From Megaustenia siamemsis (taxonomy: Eukaryota; Mollusca; Gastropoda; Stylommatophora; Ariophantidae), in contig JAVIAB010000102.1 of NCBI GenBank assembly GCA_032433765.1, positions 8,383,021 to 8,447,020 on the forward strand: a DNA stretch of 64,000 nt. The letters run 5' to 3'. Position numbers and translations under genes: made by a program. This document shows, piece after piece, positions 55,815 through 64,000 of the stretch. A model generated the notes under the pieces. The model had not been told where the DNA came from. It searched no databases and saw only the letters and a program-made list of their open reading frames with translations. The stretch's first letter is position 1, and every line of letters begins with the position of its first letter.

Positions 55815-57030
55815 TTTCAGCTCCCTGTGGAGTAGAGGTCTTCAACAAACACTTTCAGCTACCTATGGAGTAGAGGTCTTCAACAAACACTTTCAGCTCC
55901 CTGTGGAGCATAGGTCTTCAACAAACACTTTCAGCTCTCTGTGGAGCATAGGTCTTCAACAAACTCTTTCAGCTCCCTGTGGAGCATAGGTCTTCAACAA
56001 ACACTTTCAGCTCCCTGTGGAGCATAGGTCTTCAACAAAGACTTTCAGCTCCCTGTGGAGCATAGGTCTTCAACAAAGACTTTCAGCTCCCTGTGGAGCA
56101 TAGGTCTTCAACAAACACTTTCAGCTCCCTGTGGAGCATAGGTCTTCAACAAACACTTTCAGCTCCCTGTGGAACATAGGTCTTAATCAAACACTTTCGG
56201 CTCCCTGTGGAGCATAGGTCTTCAACAAACACTTTCAGCTCCCTGTGGAGCATAGGTCTTCAACAAAGACTTTCAGCTCCCTGTGGAGCATAGGTCTTCA
56301 ACAAACACTTTTGGCTGCCTGTGGAGCATAGGTCTTCAACAAACACTTTCAGCTCCCTGTGGAGCATAGGTCTTAATCAAACACTTTCGGCTCCCTGTGG
56401 AGCATAGGTCTTCAACAAACACTTTCGGCTCCCTGTGGAGCATAGGTCTTCAACAAACACTTTCAGCTCCCTGTGGAGCATAGGTCTTCAAAAAACACTT
56501 TCAGCTTCCTGTGGAGTATAGGTCTTCAACAAACACTTCCAGCTCCCTGTGGAGAATTTGTCTTCAACAAACACTTTCAGCACCCTGTGGAGCATAGGTC
56601 TTCAACAAACAATTTCGGCTCCCTGTGAAGCATAGGTCTTCAACAAACACTTTCGGCTCCCTGTGGAGCATAGGTCTTCAACAAACACTTTCAGCTCCCT
56701 GTGGAGCATAGGTCTTCAAAAAACACTTTCAGCTTCCTGTGGAGTATAGGTCTTCAACAAACACTTCCAGCTCCCTGTGGAGCATTTGTCTTCAACAAAC
56801 ACTTTCAGCACCCTGTGGAGCATAGGTCTTCAACAAACACTTTCGGCTCCCTGTGAAGCATAGGTCTTCAACAAACACTTTCGGCTCCCTGTGGAGCATA
56901 GGTCTTCAACAAACATTTTGAGCTCCCTGTGGAACATAGGTCTTCAATAAACACTTTCAGCTCCTTGTGGAGCATAGGTCTTCGACAAACACTTTCAGCT
57001 CCCTGTGGAGCATAGGTCTTCAACAAAAAA
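55815..57030 (-). repeat. 38-bp minisatellite from the RT-A 3' end
   Basis: About 32 units of 38 bp (plus strand CTTTCAGCTCCCTGTGGAGC then ATAGGTCTTCAACAAACA). Antisense, this is the last codons and stop of RT-A (..VFVKDLCSTGS). A 6-unit (228-bp) block with TTCAAAAAACAC, GGAGTATAGG and CATTTGTCTTC-type variants occurs at about 56490 and 56717. Confidence 0.9.
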
Positions 57031-57420
57031 CTTTCCAAGTTGCTCTGTTTCTTGCTATTCTGTTAAGATCATTCCATGTCTTTTCCATCATCTTCATCTC
57101 TGCTTCTATCTGTCTTCTCGGAGAATATTTTGGTCTTCCTCTTTGTCTTTTTTTCCTTGGGGATTCCAAAACAGGACCAGTTTTGTAATACTCTCAGTTG
57201 GTTTCTACAGTGTGTTTCCAATCTAGCGCCATCGTCTTTGCTCGTATCTCTTTATCCACTGGTATTTGACTGGTATTTTTCCATAATTCTACATTAGTGA
57301 TTTTGTCCTGCCATTTCCATCCTTTTATTCTGAGCAAGCATCCTTTAATGAAGGTCTGTATATTAGCAAATGTCATTTTTATTGTTCTCCATGTTTCACA
57401 GCCATATAATAGTATATTTT
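57010..57420 (-). mobile_element. RT-A non-LTR retrotransposon, 3' fragment
   Basis: The body of RT-A that the 38-bp array extends. The minus strand encodes TFANIQTFIKGCLLRIKGWK and WQDKITNVELWKNTSQIPVD, then the RR..EAEMK..KTWND-like tail in other frames. Confidence 0.75.
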
Positions 57421-57434
57421 AGAGTTGAAATTTG

Positions 57435-57812
57435 TTTAAAATATTTAATATATTGTTTTTAGGATTTCCACATTTTTCTGAATGCAACGAAGGCTCATTA
57501 ACATCGACAGCTCAAACAAACTCAACAAACATGAGCAGACCAAGGTATTCAGAGTCAGAACAGATCTTTGTGGCTTCAGTTCACCGACACAAGATAGGAC
57601 TCAGTGATGTTGCATCACGTGACTGCGGAGCATCCAGACAGACTCCAGAGCATAGACTACAGGACTGCAGCACTCTCAACACCACAAGAACACAAGTATG
57701 GCCCACAGAAACAACCCTATATGACAAGCTATGGGGAACCGGTGATGACCTCAAACGCACCGTCTTCGTTTGTGACCCAAGCTGGTCTAAATGTCTGAAT
57801 GCACAGCAGTAG
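57435..57812 (+). mobile_element. RT-H non-LTR retrotransposon, C-terminal fragment
   Basis: An open frame of 126 codons ends CGASRQTPEHRLQDCSTLNT, VWPTETTLYDKLWGTGDDL and SKCLNAQQ with a stop. A C-x(9)-H-x(4)-C zinc-knuckle-like pattern followed by W-P-x-x-T-x-L is common at the ends of Jockey-type polyproteins. The first ~30 codons are probably non-coding flank. Confidence 0.6.
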
Positions 57813-57839
57813 CTGATCGCTGAAGGAGAAAGAGAATAA

Positions 57840-58815
57840 AAAGGAGGAGGAAGAGAGGGGGGGGGAGGAAAGGAGAAGGAGAAGTAGGTGGAGGTGGAGG
57901 GGAGGACGAGTAACAGAAGAAGGATAAGGAGGTGACGGAAAAGGAGGAGGAAAAGAAGAAGAAGGCGGAGGAGGAGGAGGAGGAAAAAAATAAGGAGGTG
58001 GAAGAGGAGGAGGAAAAGAATAAGGAGATGGAAGAGGAGGAGGAAAAGAATATGGAGATGGAAGAGGAGGAGGAAAAGAATATGGAGGTGGAAGAGGAGG
58101 AGAAAAAAATAAGGAGGTGGAAGAGGAGGAGGAAAAGAATAAGGAGGTGGAAGAGGAGGAGGAAAAGAATAAGGAGATGGAAGAGGAGGAGGAAAAGAAT
58201 ATGGAGGTGGAAGAGGAGGAGAAAAAAATAAGGAGGTGGAAGAGGAGGAGGAAAAGAATAAGGAGGTGGAAGAGGAGGAGGAAAAGAATAAGGAGATGGA
58301 AGAGGAGGAGGAAAGGAATATGGAGGTGGAAGAGGAGGAGAAAAAAATAAGGAGGTGGAAGAGGAGGAGGAAAAGAATAAGGAGGTGGAAGAGGAGGAGG
58401 AAAAGAATAAGGAGATGGAAGAGGAGGAGGAAAAGAATAAGGAGATGGAAGAGGAGGAGGAAAAAAATAAGGAGATGGAAGAGGAGGAGGAAAAGAATAA
58501 GGAGATGGAAGAGGAGGAGAAAAAAATAAGGAGGTGGAAGAGGAGGAGGAAAAGAATAAGGAGATGGAAGAGGAGGAGGAAAAGAATATGGAGGTGGAAG
58601 AGGAGGAGAAAAAAATAAGGAGGTGGAAGAGGAGGAGGAAAAGAATAAGGAGGTGGAAGAGGAGGAGGAAAAGAATAAGGAGGTGGAAGAGGAGGAGTAA
58701 AAGAATAAGGAGGTGGAAGAGGAGGAGGAAATGAATAAAGAGGTGGAGGAGATTAAGGAGGGGTAAAAGTAGAAGAAGGAAGATGAAAAGAAGAAGGGGG
58801 AGGAGGAAAAGGAGG
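57840..58815. repeat. Polypurine tract with a 30-bp repeat
   Basis: Almost pure A and G on the plus strand. The core unit is GGAAGAGGAGGAGGAAAAGA plus ATAAGGAGGT (30 bp, about 25 units). The long Ser/Phe/Leu (minus) and Glu/Lys (plus) frames are compositional. It is the strand-mirror in composition of the tract at 823-2395. Confidence 0.95.
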
Positions 58816-59069
58816 AGGAGGAAAATAAGATGCAGAAAACCACATACTTATTTCATAAAGTTGTCGGTTAAGACATGCTATGTGCATGCCCCATATACCT
58901 CACATATAGATTTCATGAAGGTCTAGGTCTAATCAATCTTTCACACAATCCGCACATTTATTGTCATAAAGCTAACGGTTTATCTAACTCAAATAGCTTC
59001 AGTTGATCCAGTCAACAGGGTCACCGTTTATCTCAGGTTTATGTTCTGGAGCCACATCGATTTATATTC
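58816..59069. other. Unassigned stretch
   Basis: Nothing recognised. Confidence 0.4.
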
Positions 59070-59660
59070 AATCATCATCATCTAGTGCCTTCTCCGCAAC
59101 GAAGGTTGGCTACCATAGAGCACCATTCCGCTCTGTCTCTTGCTTTGATGGTGCAGGTTGTCATAGGCTGGTTTGTCCATCTTTTGATGTTACTCGTCCA
59201 TGTTAGTCTTGGTCTGCCTCTGCCTCTTTTACCTTGTATTTTCCCTTCCAATATTACTTGTATTAGGCTGTTGTGTCTTTTAAGATGCCCCAAAAATCTC
59301 ATTTGTCTTGCTCTAATTGTGTTTTGTATTTCTCTTTTCATTTTTAGCTGTTTTAAAACTTCATCATTTGTTTTCTTTTAATTCCATCCAATTCTACCTA
59401 TTCTTCTATAAATCCACATTTCAAAGGTTTCAATTCCCTGTTCTGTTTTCTTGTCTAATCTCCATGTTTCTGCACCATACAGTAATATTGAGAAGACATA
59501 ACATTTTGCTATTCTTAGTTTTAGCCCTGGTGTTATTTGTTTTGATGCTATTATGTTCTTCATGACATTAAAATTACTTTTTGCCATTTCTACTCTCTTG
59601 TTTATTTCAGTTGTACATTTTCCATCACTGGTTATAGTATGTCCAAGGTAGTTCATGAAT
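59070..59660 (-). mobile_element. RT-D non-LTR retrotransposon, 3' fragment
   Basis: The minus strand encodes NYLGHTITSDGKCTTEINKR, CYVFSILLYGAETWRLDKKT, EMWIYRRIGRIGWN, a frameshift, then MRFLGHLKRHNSLIQVILEG, RGRGRPRLTWTSNIKRWTNQ and MVANLRCGEGTR, with an ATGATGATT-type tail. It begins after the YADD motif. Confidence 0.8.
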
Positions 59661-60078
59661 AATGTATTAGTAGCAATCTTTCTTCTATGACCAGCGGCAC
59701 ATTTTATAGACAATGTGGGTGGTAGACATAGAGAAATAGAGACCAGAGGGCAGAAAGCGAACATTATAACTACCAAGTGACTCCACTCTTGAAACATCCA
59801 AGTGTTTCAATGACAGCTAAGAGACAAATGATAAATAACATCTTCACACTCACATTATGCTACAAATGTCAAATATGACCATTAAACAAAGCTCAAAATG
59901 AGAAAAATACGACATCCGAAATGAGGTGCTTGAGGGGAGAGCTGTGTGGGTGGAGTCGTGTGGATTGAGCTATGTGGGTAGAGTGTGTGCGTGGAAGAAG
60001 GAGGAGAGGAAAAAAGAAGAAGAAGGAGGACGAGGTGAAGGAGGAAAAGAGGAACAGTAAGGAGGTGGGGAAGGAAGG
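59661..60078. other. Unassigned stretch with a small purine-rich patch
   Basis: 59995-60075 is GGA/GAA-rich, like 57840-58815 on a small scale. No gene. Confidence 0.4.
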
Positions 60079-60545
60079 ATGCAGGATAAAATGAGCATAC
60101 TTGATGAGAGATCACAACAGCTGGAACTGAAAATAAATAGAAATAAGACCAAAATAATGACAATTAATGCAGTTGGCAATAACCAAATAATAATAGGAGA
60201 AATACCTCTGCTAGACGTACAATTTTACATATATCTGGGCAGTAATATAGATAAAGAGGGAGGAACAGAAAATTATACCAAAATAAGGATATCAAAAGCA
60301 AGAAGAGCATTTGTTGCACTGGGAAACATGAAAGTCCAAAGAAATTAGGTTAAATACAAAAATTAAAATTGTCAACTCCAGTGTTAAGTCAGTATTGTTA
60401 TATGGCTGTGAAACATGGAGAACAACAAAAATGACAATCATGAAGATACAGACCTTAAATAATAGATGCTTACGCAGAATAAAAGGATGGAAATGGCAGG
60501 ACAAAATCACTAACATAGAATTATGGAAATGTACCAGTCAAACAC
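60079..60545 (+). mobile_element. RT-A non-LTR retrotransposon, internal fragment
   Basis: Encodes LELKINRNKTKIMTINAVGN, FYIYLGSNIDKEGGTENYTK, RISKARRAFVALGNM and, in the next frame, LLYGCETWRTTKMTIMKIQT and KGWKWQDKITNIELWKCTSQ. It extends further 5' than the other RT-A copies but lacks YADD. Confidence 0.75.
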
Positions 60546-60944
60546 CAGTGGATTAAGTGGACTGAGCTGTATCCACTCCTGGAACACGTGACCTTTATTG
60601 TGCAACCTTATAAACTGTAGCCTGGAGGCGAAGGCGCGCCAGAGCTGGAAGTTGTCAGCAACCCATAGCTGATGGCTTGCGCCAGGATCGGTGAACCAGA
60701 ACCATCCAGACCCTGCTCCACCTCTCCGTGGTGCCTCTAGTAACAGACTAACTTGTCTAGTCTGGCCAAGCGAGTAGGGATCGAAGAGGGAAGACAACCC
60801 GGTACTCAAAAATGTCGTGCTGAAGTCGGATGTGTTGGGCCGAAAGGCGCAAATATCACAGTTATACTGCAAACCACAACACAACGCAGACACGGCCACT
60901 TAACGTCCTTTTAAGGGCGGATGATGAAGTGGAATTATATCATC
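60546..60944. other. Unassigned, relatively GC-rich stretch
   Basis: The composition differs from its surroundings (AGCCTGGAGGCGAAGGCGCG, CCTCTCCGTGGTGCCTCTAG), but no protein or RNA gene was recognised. It may be a copy of another repeat family. Confidence 0.35.
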
Positions 60945-61605
60945 ATCATGTGCCATACCGGTTGGCGTAGGCGATCACGTCCTTCCACAATCTTCTATCT
61001 ACAGTGCATCGTATCAGTTCTGTTGTTGTCTGTTTTCCATGCCATGACACCAAGCTATCCAGTATTTTCTCTCTTTGCCGTCCGCGATCTCTCTTTCCTT
61101 TTATTTTGCCAGTTGTAACCAAGTATTCCAGCTTTCATCCTCTCATGATGTGCCCGAAAAATGTTGATTGTTTCTTTCTGATGTTTTTTAGGAGCTCCCT
61201 TTTTGTGTTGGCCTCTTTGAGAACTTCCTCATTGGTCTTTTTAGCTGTCCAGGGAACTTTCAACATTCTTCTGAGAAATCCCATTTCTGTGGCCTCCAAT
61301 CGTCTTTTCATTTCTTTGTGTACTGTCCATGACTCGCTTCCATAGGTCAGAATTGGTTCTATATAGCACCGATGAACTCTCTTTCTCATTTTATTGACAT
61401 AGATTTGTTGCATAAAATATTTTTTTCACTTTCTGAAATGCTATTTTTGCCTGAGCTATCCTGCTTTTTATTTCTGTGGTGCATCTTCCATCTGATGTTA
61501 TTATTGTGCCCAAGTATTTGACGCGTTGCACTTGTTTCAGACTTGTCTTGTTTATTTTTATGCCGTATCATGGTGATAATTGTTTCTTCGATATGACCAT
61601 TCAAC
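60945..61605 (-). mobile_element. RT-B non-LTR retrotransposon, 3' fragment
   Basis: Minus-strand order: TIITMIRHKNKQDKSET region, an ITSDGRCTTEIKSRIAQAK-like block, RVHRCYIEPILTYGSESWTV, EATEMGFLRRMLKVPWTAKK, KKQSTFFGHIM, then the terminus with CATCATCATGTGCCATACCG at 60941-60965 (plus strand). Confidence 0.8.
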
Positions 61606-61839
61606 GAAACACTAAAAAGAACAATCAATATAGAGAGCTTAGGTATAGGCTTAAGAAAAAAACACGACGTACAAGACCTTGCTGTGAATCTTCAGACATG
61701 GGGAGTTGTGATTTGTGTCCTATGTGCTATCTTAAGCAAAAAAAGAACTATTTATCTAGTGTTTACCTTATTAATTGTTAAGCGAAATAGAGTGATATAG
61801 GGTGCAATCTATATGCCATTAACAGTACGACGTAAGTAA

Positions 61840-62095
61840 AAAAAGTAAAGTGCTCCCGTCACGTCAAGTGGCGTATATGTAATATAGTGTTAGTGACCAT
61901 AAATTTTACAAACCTTCGGCACATGATTTTTGGGGTAATGTGGTCGGTATTACGCCCGTGCCGCTTTACTTTCCCAGAAAAAAATCCGGTACCCATTAAA
62001 GGCTGGGTGAACCTGGAAGCTATCGGTTGGGATCGAACCCTACCTCTTGTCCTTTGTGGTCCAGTTCACAAACCACTGAGTTAACGCGGTTCCCT
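61840..62095 (-). mobile_element. S1 tRNA-derived SINE
   Basis: Minus-strand head GGGAACCGCGTTAACTCAGT (damaged box A), box B GGTTCGATCCC, and a complete body and end. Confidence 0.8.
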
Positions 62096-62184
62096 AACAG
62101 TACGACGTGGGGATGAAGGTTGTCTTGTGGCTAGTAATAATTTGTTATATTCATGATAACAATTTTAAATGCAAAGTAATGACA

Positions 62185-62750
62185 AAGTAAAGTAAAGGTT
62201 CCCTTCACGCCTTGCTAGTCGTATGGGGAATATGGTGTTAGTGACCATATTTTTCTATGACCCTGGCACATTTTTGGGTGATTGGTTATTGGCTATTGGT
62301 TATGGAAGGCCCCGGTATCACCGCAAACGAATTAAAATCCATAATTGCTCAACCGCCCGTGCCAGTGGTATCATCCGAATTACTAACTCATCTCCCAAAC
62401 AAAGAAAGGTAACTGTAGTCCACATCGTAGCAGTCTCAGCACACGCCAAAAGACATAAGGCGAAACCGCGCAGAAAGTGAACACAGCCAACTGTTCCCTG
62501 TCATACGATATCATCATTCATCGTAAACAAGCGGGATATCGAAACAGGATAAAAACGGATGAGACACACAGCTCACGGTGTGCATATTTTTGGGTGATAT
62601 GGTCGGTATCACGCCAGGCCGACTTTAATTCCCAGAAAAATCTCTGGTACCCATTTTCAGAGGCTGGGTGAACCCGGGGCCCTGTCAGTCCGAAAAAAAT
62701 CCGTCACAGCTGGGGATGGAACCCGAACCATTCTGGTCAGGAAGCGAGCA
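62185..62750 (-). mobile_element. S1' SINE split by an S5 insertion
   Basis: S1' body pieces at 62185-62282 and 62586-62750 are one element interrupted by S5. Confidence 0.75.
62283..62585 (+). mobile_element. S5 repeat with 13-bp target duplication
   Basis: Full S5 copy flanked by ATTTTTGGGTGAT at 62270-62282 and 62586-62598. The clean duplication shows that S5 is itself mobile, probably by target-primed reverse transcription. Confidence 0.8.
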
Positions 62751-62754
62751 CATG

Positions 62755-63010
62755 ATAAAGTACGGGACTTGAATCGGCGTCTTAGCACGCGAGTTATCAC
62801 CCATATATGCTCGGCATCCAATCCATAAGTGTTCGGAGACTTCTGGACAGTGTCGCTTCAAGCATCTAAATTCACGATGCGAGGTGGCACTCTTCACCTT
62901 CCCAGAGTAATACTCTGGTACCCATTTCTGCTAGCGGCTGGGGCGACCACGACGGTATTTTAACCCCAACCAGAATTACAATTCACACTTCTTCCAGGAT
63001 AAATCGAACA
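62755..63010 (-). mobile_element. S3 tRNA-derived SINE, head truncated
   Basis: Body as in 16500-16830 (plus strand GGGACTTGAATCGGCGTCTT to CTTCTTCCAGGATAAATCGA); the tRNA-like head past box B is missing. Confidence 0.75.
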
Positions 63011-63479
63011 TTGTCCTAAACATGTTTTTAAATCCCTAAATGTATTACTACTCTTAACACGTGACCTTTCTTTTCCAGTCTCATTGGCTGAGGTCCTTAT
63101 TGTACATATTTCACGATTAGAAGACTCCGGTTTTGATTTCATGAAATGGCGGATTTCTTTCCGGACTGACACAGCTCCGGGGTTAACCAGGCCAATAAAA
63201 ATGAGTAACAGAGATTCGTACTGGAAAATAAAATGGGCCTGCTGTGATGCCTACCATATCACACAAAAATATCCCGTTTTGTCATAGAAAAATATAGTCA
63301 CTGGAACAACATTGGCATTGCGAGGCCGGGCAGGGAACCTGTAATTTTTATTTCACTTTTCATAGAAAACCCACAATTGTCAACAAAATGGAGTTTATGC
63401 AGCTATTATAGGTTTAGGAAAAAAATATCCCTTCCATAGACAGATGGATTCGTCATCATCGAGTTCCATGTCCATCTAG
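63011..63479. other. Unassigned stretch with an S1'-like scrap
   Basis: About 63165-63305 resembles a decayed S1' body (CTCCGGGGTTAACCAGGCC). The rest is unassigned. Confidence 0.4.
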
Positions 63480-64000
63480 CAACGTTACATTCACCACAGC
63501 CCGACTGAAAGAATCTCTGTCTCTAGCCAAATCTTCCACAGATCGTTACATTCACTACAGCCCGACTGAAAGAATCTCTGTCTCTAGCCAGATCTCACAC
63601 AGAATGTTGCATTCACTACAGCTCGTCTGAAAGAATCTCTGTCTCTAGCCAGATCTCACACAGAATGTTGCATTCACTACAGCTCGTCTGAAAGAATCTC
63701 TGTCTCTAGCCAGATCTCACACAGAATGTTGCATTCACTACAGCCCGACTGAAAGAATCTCTGTCTCTAGCCAGATCTCACACAGAATGTTGCATTCACT
63801 ACAGCCCGACTGAAAGAATCTCTGTCTCTAGCCAGATCTCACACAGAATGTTGCATTCACTACAGCCCGACTGAAAGAATCTCTGTCTCTAGCCAGATCT
63901 CACACAGAATGTTGCATTCACTACAGCCCGACTGAAAGAATCTCTGTCTCTAGCCAGATCTCACACAGAATGTTGCATTCACTACAGCCCGACTGAAAGA
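63480..64000 (-). repeat. 61-bp minisatellite from the RT-C 3' end (runs off the window)
   Basis: At least eight 61-bp units (plus strand TTGCATTCACTACAGCCCGA, CTGAAAGAATCTCTGTCTCT) are the reverse complement of the array at 3790-4811. The units are very uniform, suggesting recent expansion, and the array is cut by the window edge. Confidence 0.9.

Noticed and set aside
57581..58843. 420-codon minus-strand frame and several Glu/Lys frames
   Set aside because: They lie in the polypurine tract with a 30-bp period; this is the same compositional effect.

Overview
This is a stretch of animal nuclear DNA made almost entirely of mobile-element debris and tandem repeats. I cannot support a single host protein gene in it. 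The organism is a metazoan. The mix of apurinic-endonuclease-type non-LTR retrotransposon fragments, several tRNA-derived SINE families and long minisatellites looks most like a mollusc or another lophotrochozoan, but that is an impression, not a demonstration. The labels RT-A to RT-H (retrotransposon fragments) and S1 to S6 (short interspersed repeats) used below are mine.

The centrepiece is 21516-34108: a 12.6 kb, almost perfect palindrome inserted in an S2 SINE. Its outer ends read AGTAGTATACAAGGGTCC inwards from both sides, and it is flanked by a 6-bp target duplication CTCATC. Removing the element and one duplication restores the SINE sequence seen in the uninterrupted copy at 343-661. 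Each ~6.2 kb arm carries one gene for a large family-B DNA polymerase with N-terminal C2H2 zinc fingers. The left copy is intact (1447 aa). The right copy differs mainly by one-base homopolymer contractions that break the frame. The genes diverge from a central control region with a TATA box, an intron in the 5' leader and 136-bp iterons in each arm. A 180-bp unique spacer separates the arms. The polymerase, the 6-bp duplication and the AG-first ends fit the Polinton/Maverick group, but no integrase, protease, ATPase or capsid gene is present. A polymerase-only palindromic element, able in principle to fold its whole length into a hairpin, is the best candidate here for an undescribed system.

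Left region (1-21.5 kb): a 1.5 kb polypyrimidine tract, 3' fragments of non-LTR elements in both orientations, nested SINEs with readable target duplications, a twin-primed insertion (20.7-21.3 kb), a palindromic double SINE (12.6-13.2 kb), and minisatellites with units of 61, 11, 28, 13, 27 and 87 bp.

Right region (34.1-64 kb): 30-bp, ~30-bp, 33-bp and 22-bp arrays; more retrotransposon fragments; about 8 kb of continuous satellites (43-bp, 14-bp, then 31-bp units, 44.2-52.5 kb); an 8-bp array; a 38-bp array; a 1 kb polypurine tract; and a 61-bp array running off the right edge.

A recurring theme is that several minisatellites (61, 87, 43 and 38 bp) are expansions of the coding 3' ends of the same retrotransposon families that lie around them. 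Long open frames inside the satellites and the polypyrimidine/polypurine tracts are composition artefacts and are not annotated as genes.
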